Positions 51,471 through 60,256 of a stretch of 64,000 nt of DNA are shown here, one piece after another. Under the pieces are notes generated by a model. That model was not told the DNA's origin. It did no database searches and saw only the letters and a program-made list of their open reading frames with translations. The translations under genes were made by a program, and so were the position numbers. Source of the stretch: Albimonas pacifica (GTDB lineage: Bacteria > Pseudomonadota > Alphaproteobacteria > Rhodobacterales > Rhodobacteraceae); contig NZ_FOQH01000005.1 of NCBI RefSeq assembly GCF_900113695.1, positions 514,406 to 578,405 of the forward strand, given 5' to 3'. How positions within the stretch are numbered: position 1 is the first letter of the stretch; every line of letters starts with the position of its first letter.

Positions 51471-52122
51471 ACCCGCCTGCCGGGAGCGGGCGAAGCGGCG
51501 CCCCCGGCTCTCCGTCTGCGACGGAGGGCCGGGCGCCGCCTGAAGCCGGCACGGCGAGGACGAGCGCAGGGACGGACCCGGCGGCCGCGACGGCGCCGCC
51601 GGCGGAGCGGGACGACGCCATGGCCGCGTCGACGGACGAGCCGCCGATCCCGCAGACGGATCGGCGCCGCCGGAGGAGCCTGGCGCGCAGCGGCGGCCCG
51701 CGAGAGAGACGCCCGCCGGCGCGACGGCCGGCAGGACGCCCCGCTTTCTGGGGCGGGAGGCTTCCGGGGCTGGAGGGCGCGCGCTTCTCTCGCAGGGGAA
51801 TGCGAAGGGGGCGCGCGGGGACCACCTGGCGAACCGCACGGCCCGACGGCTGCGCCGGAACCCGGAGCGCATCTTGGGGAGAGCCCGGGACTCGGGGGCT
51901 CACGCCACCTCGCCCGCGCGGGTGGGGCGGCGGCGGACGCGCGCTCGCGCCGCCGAGCAGCAGGCGCATTGGAGGACAGCAGGATTTCAGCGCCGCCGTA
52001 AAGGATCCGCGGCGGCGGTCGAGATCTCCTTTTGCTGGCTGCGCAGCATCCGCGGCGGCGGTCAGGATCAGCTCATGCCGGCCGCGCGACCTGCGCGGCG
52101 GAGGCTCGGCAGGTCCCGGCGT
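51471..52122. other. Gene-free GC-rich stretch with short direct repeat
   Basis: About 650 bp. No frame shows a recognisable protein, and no imuB remnant was found. Near the right end ATCCGCGGCGGCGGTC occurs twice (52005-52020 and 52048-52063, 43-bp period). CGCCGCCG at 51991 can pair with the first copy. A GC-rich inverted pair near 51735-51760 (CCCCGC/GCGGG) is also present. Confidence 0.4.
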
Positions 52123-52395
52123 TCAGCCGGCCGCGCTGAGGCGGCGGGGGCTGGACGCGGCGGAGGCGGCCTGGACGCGCGGCGACGTCTCCGTCTCCCG
52201 CGTCTCGTGCGCGGTCTCGTGCGCCGTGACCATCCGGTAGTTCAGCACGGCGCCCCCCAGCACGCCCGCGGCGCCGCACAGGCTGTAGGCCGCGAGACAG
52301 CCGAGGATCGGCAAGCCCGCGCCCACGGCGCCCGCGACGCCGGCGATCCCCGCCAGCGCGCCCAGTCCAAGCGGTCCCACGATCGACGCTTTCAT
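52123..52395 (-). CDS. Small hydrophobic membrane protein, hypothetical
   Basis: A 90-residue ORF with an SD-like GGAAGGGG about 7 nt before its ATG on the minus strand. Residues 5-55 are hydrophobic and Gly/Ala-rich, enough for two membrane helices (GLGALAGIAGVAGAVGAG and LGCLAAYSLCGAAGVLGGA), followed by a polar, Glu/Thr/Ser-rich tail (AHETAHETRETETS). No family is recognised. It might be a small membrane peptide of stress function, or a spurious ORF in GC-rich DNA; the SD and helix pattern favour a real gene. Confidence 0.5.
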   Translation of the reverse strand: MKASIVGPLGLGALAGIAGVAGAVGAGLPILGCLAAYSLCGAAGVLGGAVLNYRMVTAHETAHETRETETSPRVQAASAASSPRRLSAAG

Positions 52396-52544
52396 CTTCC
52401 GACCCCTTCCTCGCTGCCCGGGACCAAAATCCGCCGTCGAGGTTCAAGACTCGTTAACAGCCGGCGCGAACAGGGTTTACAAGATCAAACTGACGCGGCG
52501 GCATCCGGGCCGAAACAAGGCGACCCGGAGTCAGGCGGCTCCAC

Positions 52545-52567
52545 CCCACGGAAACAACTTCCGCGGG
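52545..52567 (-). terminator. Hairpin downstream of ychF
   Basis: CCCACGGAA (52545-52553) pairs with TTCCGCGGG (52559-52567); the single A.C position becomes a G.U pair in minus-strand RNA. It lies about 45 nt past the ychF stop, consistent with a terminator on that strand, although no U-run follows. Confidence 0.45.
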
Positions 52568-52610
52568 ATGGTCTTGCCTCTGCCGGAGCCGCGGCCGGGG
52601 CCGGGGCCGG

Positions 52611-53708
52611 TCAGGCGTTGAACAGGAAGTGCAGGACGTCGCCGTCGGCGACCTCGTAGGCTTTGCCCTCGACGCGCAGCTTGCCCGTCTCGCGCGCGCC
52701 GGCCTCGCCCTTGCAGGCCACGTAGTCCTCGTAGGCGATGGTCTCGGCGCGGATGAAGCCGCGCTCGAAGTCGCCGTGGATCACGCCGGCGGCCTGGGGG
52801 GCGCGGGCGCCTGCGGGGATCGTCCAGGCGCGGGCCTCCTTGGGCCCGACGGTGAAGTAGGTGCGCAGGCCCAGCAGGCCGTAGCCCGCCTGGATCAGGC
52901 GGTCGAGGCCCGGCTGCTCGAGGCCGAGGTCGGCCAGGAACTCGGTGCGCTCGGCGTCGTCGAGCTGGGCGATCTCCTCCTCGATCGCGGCGGAGATGAC
53001 CACCGAGGCGGCCCCCTGCTCGGCGGCCATGGCGGCGACCTTCTCCGAGAGCGCGTTGCCGGTGGCGGCCGAGGCCTCCTCGACGTTGCACACGTAGAGG
53101 ACGGGCTTGGAGGTCAGCAGCTGCAGCGACTTCCACGCCTTCTCGTCATCAGCGTCGATCTCGACGGTGCGCGCGGGGCGGCCCTCGTCCAGCGCGGTCT
53201 TGGCCAGGCGCAGCAGGCGGTCCTGGTCGGCGGCCTCCTTGTCGCCGCCGCGGATCTTGCGGGAGAGGTTGTTGAGACGGCGCTCGATGGACTCGAGATC
53301 GGCCAGCATCAGTTCGGTCTCGATGATCTCCGCGTCGGAAATCGGATCGACCCGGCCCTCGACATGGGTGACGTCGTCGTCCTGGAAGCAGCGCAGCACG
53401 TGGGCGACGGCGTCGACCTCGCGGATGTTGGCGAGGAACTGGTTGCCGAGGCCCTCGCCCTTGGAGGCGCCCTTCACCAGCCCCGCGATGTCCACGAAGG
53501 TCAGGCGGGCGGGGATCAGCTGCTTGGACTTGGCGATCTCGGCGAGCGTGGGCAGGCGCGGGTCGGGGACCGCGACCTCGCCGACGTTCGGCTCGATCGT
53601 GCAGAAGGGGAAGTTCGCGGCCTGCGCGGCGGCGGTGCGGGTGAGCGCATTGAAGAGGGTCGACTTGCCCACGTTCGGCAGGCCGACGATGCCGCATTTG
53701 AAGCCCAT
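52611..53708 (-). CDS. ychF: Redox-regulated ATPase YchF
   Basis: A 365-residue Obg-family P-loop ATPase. [14 protein letters not shown] (about 8-21) is Walker A, DIAGLVKGAS the switch region, and the specificity motif is the YchF-type VCNVEE instead of NKxD, explaining ATP preference. A coiled-coil insertion and a C-terminal TGS domain (GARETGKLRVEGKAYEVADGDVLHFLFN segments) complete it. It associates with ribosomes and affects oxidative-stress responses. pth lies upstream on the same strand, a common pairing, but here separated by the dispersed element copy C. Confidence 0.95.
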   Translation of the reverse strand: MGFKCGIVGLPNVGKSTLFNALTRTAAAQAANFPFCTIEPNVGEVAVPDPRLPTLAEIAKSKQLIPARLTFVDIAGLVKGASKGEGLGNQFLANIREVDAVAHVLRCFQDDDVTHVEGRVDPISDAEIIETELMLADLESIERRLNNLSRKIRGGDKEAADQDRLLRLAKTALDEGRPARTVEIDADDEKAWKSLQLLTSKPVLYVCNVEEASAATGNALSEKVAAMAAEQGAASVVISAAIEEEIAQLDDAERTEFLADLGLEQPGLDRLIQAGYGLLGLRTYFTVGPKEARAWTIPAGARAPQAAGVIHGDFERGFIRAETIAYEDYVACKGEAGARETGKLRVEGKAYEVADGDVLHFLFNA

Positions 53709-53787
53709 TGGTCCCTCCGGTCAGCTGGTCGCGCAGGCGGATCGCATGGGGGGAGGGCGGGGTCAAGCGGGGAGGGGGCGGACCACG

Positions 53788-54056
53788 GGCGCCCTGCGGG
53801 CGGGCCTGGCGGGGTTCGTGCGGGGGGAGAGGTCGGGGAGACCTCCGAGGGGGGCGCCTCCGGCGGGCTCCGGACTCACCCAAGAACAAGCCCGCGCCTG
53901 TCCTCCGCAGCCGTCCATCGCGTCCGATGCCTGAGCGAGTCGCCCGCCCCGGTCAAGGACGAGCCCCCTTCGGGGGTCGCTTCGCGATCCTTGACCGGGG
54001 CGGGCGACTCGCTCTGATCGGCATCCGCGATGGACGGCTCCGGAGAACAGGCGCTC
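53788..54056 (+). repeat. Dispersed structured element, copy C
   Basis: Third copy, same orientation as A, between pth and ychF. Inner 26-bp stem arms are 53934-53959 and 53988-54013 (AGCGAGTCG, module CCCGCCCCG, GTCAAGGA, exactly mirrored). The loop hairpin is CCCCC-TTC-GGGGG (53964-53976), replacing CCGCGC/GCGCGG of A and B with full compensation, then TCGC-TTC-GCGA. Outer arms run from 53894 to 54054. The flank keeps GGGCGCCCTGCGGGCGGG and AAGAACAAGCCCGCGCC. Confidence 0.85.
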
Positions 54057-54094
54057 CCGGCAGGGCGTGGGGCCAGGGACGCCCGGGACCGGCG

Positions 54095-54781
54095 TCAGGA
54101 GAAGCGGCGGCGGAGGCGCTCGAGCGGATCGAGGCCGGGGGCGTCCTCCGGGGCGGCGGCGGCGGGGGGGCCGGCGGCGGGAGCAGGGGCCGGCTTCGGC
54201 TTCTTCGGCTTCGGGGGCGCCATGCGCAGGGCGACCGCGTTCATGAAGCCGGCGTCGTCGCCGGCGGCGAGCTTCGGGGCGCCGTCGGCGCAGCCGCGCA
54301 GCATGTCGTCGAGCCACTGGGCGTCGTATTTCGAGAAATCGTGCAGGACGTAGCCCGAGACCAGCTCCTTGCGCCCCGGATGGCCGATGCCCATGCGCAC
54401 GCGGGCGTAGGCCTCGCCGCAGTGCTGGTGGATCGAGCGCAGGCCGTTGTGGCCCGCGTGGCCGCCGCCGTGCTTCACCCGCAGCTTGCCGGGCGCGAGG
54501 TCGAGCTCGTCGTGAAAGACCGTGACCGCGCCGATCTCGATCTTGTGGAAGCGCAGCGCAGCGCCCACCGACTGGCCCGAGAGGTTCATGTAGGTCTGCG
54601 GCTTGAGCAGCATCACCTTCGCGTCGCCCAGGCGGCCCTCGGCGACCAGGCCCTGGAACTTCTCGCGCCAGGGCGAGAAGCCGTGGTCCTCGGCGATGCG
54701 GTCCACCGCCATGAAGCCGATGTTGTGGCGTTGCTTGGCGTGCTCGCGCCCCGGGTTGCCGAGGCCGACGAAGAGCAGCAT
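54095..54781 (-). CDS. pth: Peptidyl-tRNA hydrolase
   Basis: A 228-residue enzyme that frees tRNA from dropped-off peptidyl-tRNA. Hallmarks are GLGNPG (Asn near 8-10), RHNIGF with the catalytic His (about 20), [10 protein letters not shown], and HDELDL with the catalytic Asp. The core ends near residue 185; a Pro/Ala/Lys-rich tail follows, common in Alphaproteobacteria. Start 54781 is the family N-terminus ([11 protein letters not shown]). Copy C of the dispersed element begins about 40 bp past its stop. Confidence 0.95.
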   Translation of the reverse strand: MLLFVGLGNPGREHAKQRHNIGFMAVDRIAEDHGFSPWREKFQGLVAEGRLGDAKVMLLKPQTYMNLSGQSVGAALRFHKIEIGAVTVFHDELDLAPGKLRVKHGGGHAGHNGLRSIHQHCGEAYARVRMGIGHPGRKELVSGYVLHDFSKYDAQWLDDMLRGCADGAPKLAAGDDAGFMNAVALRMAPPKPKKPKPAPAPAAGPPAAAAPEDAPGLDPLERLRRRFS

Positions 54782-54932
54782 GGGCGGGGTCTCCTGGATG
54801 CGGGACGCGGCGGCGGTGGGGTCAGGTAACCCGCGGCGCGGGGGCGGGGCAAGCGGGCGCGGACGTCCGCGCGGCGGACGGGATGCGCGATCGAGGCTGG
54901 CGGGCGGGCGGGCGGTGTCGTATGGGGCGCGC

Positions 54933-56189
54933 ATGAGCGAACCTGACGACATCTCCCCCGACGCCGGCGGCGACGCCGAAGGCGAGACCCACGGCGCGCC
55001 CGGCGCGCGGCCGGTGGTGCGGCTGAAGCCCAGGGCCGGGCGGCGCTTCTTCGCGGGCGCGCCCTGGGTCTACCAGGACGAGCTGGTGCTCGACCGGCGC
55101 ACCCGGAAGATCCCGCCCGGCAGCGTCGCCGAACTGCAGGACGCCGAGCGCCGGCCGCTGGGGCTGGTGGCGGTGAACCTCGAGAGCGGCATCGCCGGGC
55201 GCCTGCTCGACCGCGACCCGCAGGCCGAGATCGACGGCGCCTGGCTGCGAGGGCGCATCGCCCGCGCGCTCGCGCTGCGCGAGCGGCTGTTCGAGGCGCC
55301 CTTCTACCGCCTGGTCCATGCCGAGGCCGACGGCCTGCCGGGCCTGATCGTGGATCGCTTCGGCGACGCCTGCGTGATGCAGCCCAACGCCGCCTGGGCG
55401 GACGCGCGCGCGGACGAGATCGCGCAGGCCCTGCGCGAGGTCGCGGGCGTGGGCACGGTGATGCTCAACGCCGGCTCCCGCGCCCGCGGGCTCGAGGGGC
55501 TGCAGGGCGAGACCCGCCTGCTGAGCGGCGCGCTGGACGGGCCGGTCGAGGTTTCGATGAACGGCGCCGTCTACCTCGCCGACCTGGTGGGCGGGCAGAA
55601 GACCGGCCTCTATTTCGACCAGCGTCCCAACCACGCCTTCGTGGCGCGGCTGTGCCGGGGGGCGCGGGTGCTCGACGTCTTCTCCCATGTCGGCGGCTTC
55701 GCGCTGGCGGCGCTGGCGGGGGGCGCCGCCTCGGCGCTCGCGGTCGACGGCTCCGAGCCCGCGCTGGCGCTGGCGAGCGAGGGCGCGAAGCGCTCGGGCT
55801 TCGGCGAGCGGTTCTCGGCCCGCCGCGCGGACGCCTTCGACGCGCTGGGCGAGCTGGGCGAGGCCGGCGAGCGTTTCGACGTGGTGATCTGCGATCCGCC
55901 CGCCTTCGCGCCGGCGAAATCGGCGCTGCAGAACGGGCTGCGGGCCTATGCGCGCATCGCGCGCCTGGCCGCGGGGGTCACGGCGCCGGGGGGCTACCTG
56001 ACGCTCTGCTCCTGCTCGCACGCCGCCGACCCGGCCGCCTTCCGCGCCGCCTGCGTGCGCGGGATCGAGCAGGCGGGCCGCGAGGCGCAGCTCCTGCGCT
56101 TCGGCGAGGCGGGGCCGGACCACCCCGAGCATCCGGGCCTGCCCGAGACCTCCTATCTCAAGGCGCTGACCTTCCGACTGGACGGATGA
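54933..56189 (+). CDS. RlmI-like class I rRNA methyltransferase
   Basis: A 418-residue SAM-dependent methyltransferase of the RlmI/YccW type. After an acidic N-terminal tail comes a PUA-like domain ([20 protein letters not shown]), then the Rossmann methyltransferase domain with [15 protein letters not shown] (SAM loop), [11 protein letters not shown] and the catalytic [10 protein letters not shown]. 5-methylcytosine formation on 23S rRNA is the family activity. Divergent from pth; its stop overlaps the start of the PIN gene. Confidence 0.88.
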   Translation: MSEPDDISPDAGGDAEGETHGAPGARPVVRLKPRAGRRFFAGAPWVYQDELVLDRRTRKIPPGSVAELQDAERRPLGLVAVNLESGIAGRLLDRDPQAEIDGAWLRGRIARALALRERLFEAPFYRLVHAEADGLPGLIVDRFGDACVMQPNAAWADARADEIAQALREVAGVGTVMLNAGSRARGLEGLQGETRLLSGALDGPVEVSMNGAVYLADLVGGQKTGLYFDQRPNHAFVARLCRGARVLDVFSHVGGFALAALAGGAASALAVDGSEPALALASEGAKRSGFGERFSARRADAFDALGELGEAGERFDVVICDPPAFAPAKSALQNGLRAYARIARLAAGVTAPGGYLTLCSCSHAADPAAFRAACVRGIEQAGREAQLLRFGEAGPDHPEHPGLPETSYLKALTFRLDG

Positions 56190-56803
56190 CGGCCGAGGCT
56201 CGGGCGGCGGTCGCGTTCCTCGACGCCTGCGTGCTGTTCCCGCCGCTGGTGCGGGGCTGCCTGCTCTGCGCCGCGGTCGAGGGGCTGATCGCCCCGCGCT
56301 GGTCGCCGGGCGTGGTGGACGAGTGGGCGCATGCGAGCGCGCGCGACCACGGCGCCGCCGCCGAGGCCGCCGTGCGGGCCGAGGCGGCCGCGATGGCCGC
56401 CCGCTGGCCCGACGGCCCGGCCGAGGCCGCGCCGGGCGAGGGGCCGCGCTGGGCCTCCGCCGCCGTGGGTCCCGAGCCGGGCTTCACCCTGCCGGACGCG
56501 GACGACGTGCACGTGGTCTCGGCCGCGCGGGCGGCGGGGGCGGAGCTGCTGGTCACCTTCAACCTGCGCGACTTCCCCGCGCGCAAGCTGCGCGACATGG
56601 GCCTCGCGCCCCTCCACCCCGACGCGCTGCTGTGGGAGCTGGCGGGGCGGCGGCCCCGGGCCATGGGCCGGGCGCTGGCCCGCGCGCTGGCCCCGTTCCC
56701 GGCGCTGCAGGGCGCGGCGGAGGCAGCCGGCGGGCTGAAGCGCGCCCGGCTGCCGCGTCTGGCGAAGATGGTCCGGCGGGGGGAGCTGACGATCGGGGGC
56801 TGA
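56186..56803 (+). CDS. PIN domain-containing protein
   Basis: A 205-residue protein of the PIN_3-like nuclease fold. Acidic residues at expected positions are Asp in FLDACVLFPP, Glu in VVDEWAHAS, and the Asp pair in PDADDVHVVSAARA, with NLRDFP further on. PIN proteins are metal-dependent RNases, often VapC-type toxins. No antitoxin-sized gene adjoins it; instead it is coupled by ATGA overlap to the rRNA methyltransferase gene, which favours an RNA-processing role or an orphan toxin. Confidence 0.8.
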   Translation: MTAEARAAVAFLDACVLFPPLVRGCLLCAAVEGLIAPRWSPGVVDEWAHASARDHGAAAEAAVRAEAAAMAARWPDGPAEAAPGEGPRWASAAVGPEPGFTLPDADDVHVVSAARAAGAELLVTFNLRDFPARKLRDMGLAPLHPDALLWELAGRRPRAMGRALARALAPFPALQGAAEAAGGLKRARLPRLAKMVRRGELTIGG

Positions 56804-56831
56804 AACGCGCGCCGCGCCCCGGGCCGGCCGG

Positions 56832-57569
56832 TCAGCTTCCGAAATCGACCCGGTGCAGGTCGCCGCCGTGGCGGCGCAGCCAGTCGCGGCTGTCCTGCCA
56901 GTCGGGGCGCAGGCGCTCGACCAGGGCCCAGAAGCGGGGGCCGTGGTTCATCTCGACGAGGTGCGCGGCCTCGTGGGCGGCCACGTAGTCCAGCACCTCC
57001 GGCGGCGCCATGGCGAGCCGCCAGGAGAAGCTGAGCGCCCCCTGGGAGCTGCACGACCCCCAGCGCGAGCGGGTGTCGCGCAGCGTGATGCCGGCGGCCC
57101 TGCGCCCCACCTGCGCGGCATAGCCATGGGCGGCGGGGACCAGCGCCTCGCGCGCGGCGTCCTTGAGGAAGGCCCGCGCCCGGCCGGGCGCGCCCTCGGG
57201 CGCGCCGGAGACGACCAGCCGCCCGTCCTCCAGCTTCGGGGCGAAGCGGCCGGGACGCGCCTCGAGCACCACCGAGGCGCCGCGGAAGGGCAGGGCGCGG
57301 CCGTGGGCGACCACCCGGGCGGGGGGCACGCGGGCCACCGCCCCCTCCAGCCAGCCGAGGTGACGCTCCAGGAAGGCCTTCGCCTCGGCGAGGCTCGCCC
57401 GCTCGGGGAAGGTCAGCTGCGGCCGGCCGTCGACGCGGCTGACCGAGAGCGTGAAGCGCGTCGCCCGCGGATTGCGGCGCAGACGCACCGAGACGCCCAG
57501 CGCCGCCACCGGCAGCTCCTCGGGCTCCGGTTCCGGCGTCGCGGGCGGGCGACGCCGCCGCAGGATCAC
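56832..57569 (-). CDS. YgjP-like M48-type metallopeptidase
   Basis: A 245-residue protein of the DUF45/YgjP (WLM-like, SprT-related) family. The zinc motif is AAHEAAHLVEMNHGPRFW (His-Glu-x-x-His with a third His in NHGPRFW), preceded by TRSRWGSCSSQGALSFSWRL, the other family signature. Cytosolic; substrate unknown. The GTG start at 57569 overlaps the phaZ stop (GTGA), so it is translationally coupled to it. Confidence 0.9.
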   Translation of the reverse strand: MILRRRRPPATPEPEPEELPVAALGVSVRLRRNPRATRFTLSVSRVDGRPQLTFPERASLAEAKAFLERHLGWLEGAVARVPPARVVAHGRALPFRGASVVLEARPGRFAPKLEDGRLVVSGAPEGAPGRARAFLKDAAREALVPAAHGYAAQVGRRAAGITLRDTRSRWGSCSSQGALSFSWRLAMAPPEVLDYVAAHEAAHLVEMNHGPRFWALVERLRPDWQDSRDWLRRHGGDLHRVDFGS

Positions 57570-58984
57570 TTGCGCCCCGCTCCCTTCGCGCCGTTCGCCG
57601 CAAGGCCCGCGCTCTTCAGCGCCGCGGCCTTGAGCTGCTTGGCGCCGGTCAGCCCGGCCGCGTCCAGCGCGCCGTCTATACTGGGCTTGCGCGGGGCAGG
57701 CGCGGGGGGCACGACCTCCTCGGGCGCGCCGCGCAGCATCGTGCGCTGGGCGCGCACGAAGGCGCGCACCTTCGGCTGGATCGAGTTGCGCCAGCGCGAG
57801 CCGTTGAAGACCCCGTAATGCCCGACCGTGTCCTGCACGTGGTGCAGGCGCTTGGCGTCGGGCAGGGACGTGCACAGGGTCTGCGCCGCCTCGGTCTGGC
57901 CGAGGCCGGTGATGTCGTCCTGCTCGCCCTCGACCGTCATCAGGCCGATGTCGCGGATCGCCTGCGGCTTCACCAGCCGCTCGTCGCGGTAGCGGAACGC
58001 GCCGACCGCCAGCAGGCGCTTCTGGAACACCCGCTCGATGGTCTGCAGGTAGAAGGCGGCGTCCAGGTCCATCACCGCGAGGTATTCGTCGTAGAACTTG
58101 CGGTGGCTCGCCGCGCTTTCGCCGTCGCCCTTCACCAGGTGGCGGAAGTGCTGGAGATGGGCGTTGAGGTGGCGGTCGAGGTTCATCTGCATGAAGCCGG
58201 ACAGCTGCAGGAACCCCGGGTAGACGCGCCGCATGAAGCCCATGTTGGGCCAGGGCACGGTGACGATCACGTTCTGCTCGAACCAGCTCAGCGCGTGGGT
58301 GGTGGCGAGCTCGTTGGGCTGCTTGGGGTTCTTGGCCGTGTCGATGGGCGAGCCCATCAGCACGATCGAGGCCGGGCGCGCGGGATCCGCGTCCTCGGCC
58401 ATCATCGCGGCCGAGGCCAGCACCGGCACGCCCGGCTGGCACACGCCCAGCACCGCGGCGCGCTCGCCCGTCTCGCGCGCGATGTGGCGGCAGAACTCGG
58501 TCACGTAGTCGGTGAAGTCGTCGAGGTCGAAGACCCCCTCCGACAGCGGCACGTTGCGCGCGTCGCGCCAGTCGGTGACCCAGACGTCGTGCTCGGGCAG
58601 CATCGCCTCGACGGTGCCGCGCAGCAGGGTGGCGAAGTGGCCCGACATCGGGGCCACGATCAGGACCGGCGGATCGTTGCGCGAGCGCGCGACCGCGCCG
58701 CCCCGCCGGAAGCGGATCAGGTCGCAGAAGGGCTTCGCGAGCGCCGTCTCGATGGTCAGCTTCGAGGGCTCGCCGGCGACGGTGGTGGTCTCGAGCCCCC
58801 AGTCCGGCTTGCCGTATCGGCGGGTGGCGTTGACGAACATCTCCAGCCCCGCCGCGGCGGCGCGGGCGGGGAAGGTGATCGAGGCCGGGTTCAGCGGGTG
58901 GCTCAGCGCCTGCCGGCCGAACTGGGCGGCGGCGCGCAGGGGCCCGATGGCGGCGTGCGAGAGTTCGTAGGCGTGGTAGAGCAT
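57566..58984 (-). CDS. phaZ: Intracellular polyhydroxyalkanoate depolymerase
   Basis: A 472-residue alpha/beta-hydrolase of the intracellular PHB depolymerase family. The nucleophile is the Cys182 in VLGVCQPGVP (Cys instead of lipase Ser, characteristic of this family). The acid is in VEGEQDDITG and the His in QDTVGHYGVFNG. A Pro/Ala/Lys-rich tail follows residue 420. It mobilises stored PHB granules in the cytosol. Start 58984 (MLYHAYELSH) is the family N-terminus; upstream in-frame residues are Arg/Pro-rich. Confidence 0.93.
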   Translation of the reverse strand: MLYHAYELSHAAIGPLRAAAQFGRQALSHPLNPASITFPARAAAAGLEMFVNATRRYGKPDWGLETTTVAGEPSKLTIETALAKPFCDLIRFRRGGAVARSRNDPPVLIVAPMSGHFATLLRGTVEAMLPEHDVWVTDWRDARNVPLSEGVFDLDDFTDYVTEFCRHIARETGERAAVLGVCQPGVPVLASAAMMAEDADPARPASIVLMGSPIDTAKNPKQPNELATTHALSWFEQNVIVTVPWPNMGFMRRVYPGFLQLSGFMQMNLDRHLNAHLQHFRHLVKGDGESAASHRKFYDEYLAVMDLDAAFYLQTIERVFQKRLLAVGAFRYRDERLVKPQAIRDIGLMTVEGEQDDITGLGQTEAAQTLCTSLPDAKRLHHVQDTVGHYGVFNGSRWRNSIQPKVRAFVRAQRTMLRGAPEEVVPPAPAPRKPSIDGALDAAGLTGAKQLKAAALKSAGLAANGAKGAGRK

Positions 58985-59459
58985 GTGCGTGCGTCCGCCT
59001 CCTTCGGCGCGCTGCGGCGCGCGAGGACGGGCCTCGGCCGGAAGGACCGGGCCGCCCGGGGGTTCGGGGCGGAACCTAGGCCCGGGGGGGCGTCGCGGCA
59101 AGCTTTTCGCAAGTGCGAAATGGACGCGCCCCCGCGGCGCCCCCGAAGCCTCCCGGGCCGCGCCCGCCGCATCGCGGGCGAGGCTTCGCCGTCCGCGGGC
59201 GGCGGAGGCGGCCGGTCGGATGCGGCCGGGCGGGGGCGGCGTGCGGCCCGACTCTGCGCGCGACTTTCTGCGCGCGCGCGGCCGCGGGGCGCCCGGGCGG
59301 CGCCCGCGGGCGGGCCGCGCGGGGCCGGCGGCGCGCCTGCATCGGTCCGGCGCGCGTTTCCGCGCGCGTCCGCCGCCATGTCCGCGTGCGCTTGCACGTT
59401 GCGGAATCCTGTGGCATGGCCGGCGCCTTCGCTTCACTGTTCGCCTGCCGGGGGTCCTG
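58985..59459. other. Divergent intergenic region phaZ/FYDLN gene
   Basis: A 475-bp gap between divergent genes. It includes a TTTCGC-AAGT-GCGAAA palindrome (listed separately) on the phaZ side. The middle (59140-59380) is highly GC-rich with CGCGCG runs. TTGCAC at 59393 might be a -35 for the FYDLN gene, but no -10 was convincing. No gene is evident. Confidence 0.45.
59105..59120. promoter_or_regulatory. Candidate operator upstream of phaZ
   Basis: TTTCGC-AAGT-GCGAAA, a perfect inverted repeat with 6-bp arms about 120 bp before the phaZ start. It might bind a regulator of PHA metabolism, but it does not match the CTGC-N-GCAG type of PhaR site exactly. Confidence 0.35.
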
Positions 59460-59798
59460 ATGGCCAAACCTGAATGGGGCGCGAAGCGCGTGTGCCCGAG
59501 CTGCCAGACGCGCTTCTACGACCTGATGAGAGATCCGGCGCCGTGCCCCAGCTGCGGCGCCTCCTTCGACCTCGCCCAGCTGAGCGAGCGCAAGGGTCCG
59601 CCGATGTCGCGGGCCAAGCCGAAGCCCGAGAAGGAGACGGCCAGCGACGCGCCCGTGATCGAGGACGATCTGCTCGACGACGACGACGACGATTCGGACG
59701 CCGACGACGACGTGCTGCTCGATGACGACGACGATTCCGACGACGACATCGGCATCGGCGTCGGCGGCAAGGACGACGACGGCGACGAGGAGACCTGA
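59460..59798 (+). CDS. TIGR02300/FYDLN-type zinc-ribbon acidic protein
   Basis: A 112-residue protein of the FYDLN-acid family found throughout Alphaproteobacteria. The N-terminus has two CxxC pairs, CPSC (12-15) and CPSC (28-31), forming a zinc ribbon around the FYDL signature. The C-terminal half is a low-complexity acidic tract of Asp runs. Function is unknown. Relatives often precede a tRNA-Ala gene, as here (59984). Confidence 0.9.
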   Translation: MAKPEWGAKRVCPSCQTRFYDLMRDPAPCPSCGASFDLAQLSERKGPPMSRAKPKPEKETASDAPVIEDDLLDDDDDDSDADDDVLLDDDDDSDDDIGIGVGGKDDDGDEET

Positions 59799-59907
59799 GG
59801 TCGCCTCGCGCCCGCCTCCGGGCGGGCCTCGCGGCCGGCTGAATCCCGAGGGACTCGGCCTGCCGCAAGGACATGGAGGGCCGGGGGAAAAAGGCGGAAA
59901 ACACCCC

Positions 59908-59936
59908 TTGCGTCCCCCCCTCCGCTGGTCTAGATC
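59908..59936 (+). promoter_or_regulatory. Promoter of tRNA-Ala
   Basis: TTGCGT (59908-59913), 17-nt spacing, TAGATC (59931-59936), ending 47 nt before the tRNA. The -35 is good; the -10 is weak at its last base, as is common for stable-RNA promoters in this group. Confidence 0.6.
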
Positions 59937-59983
59937 ACCGCCACGCCAGACGGAACACCCAAGCCGGCGGCGACGAAAGGCAA

Positions 59984-60059
<76 letters not shown>

Positions 60060-60068
60060 CCTTCCCTG

Positions 60069-60106
60069 AAAACCCCGCTCCGGCGATCGCCGCGAGCGGG
60101 GTTTTT
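60069..60106 (+). terminator. Rho-independent terminator of tRNA-Ala
   Basis: AAAACCCCGCTC (60069-60080) pairs with GAGCGGGGTTTTT (60094-60106) and ends in a run of five T, a classical intrinsic terminator. Confidence 0.9.
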
Positions 60107-60256
60107 CGTTCTGCGCCTCCCCCCGCGCCCGACCGATCCGGCCTTGCGGGAGCGGGGCGCGGCTGGCCGGGCCGGGGCCCGCGCGCAGGGGGGAATCGCC
60201 AAGGGCGGAAGGGAGCTCCGGCGACGGGCGCGCCCCGCCGCCGGAGCCTGTCGCGA

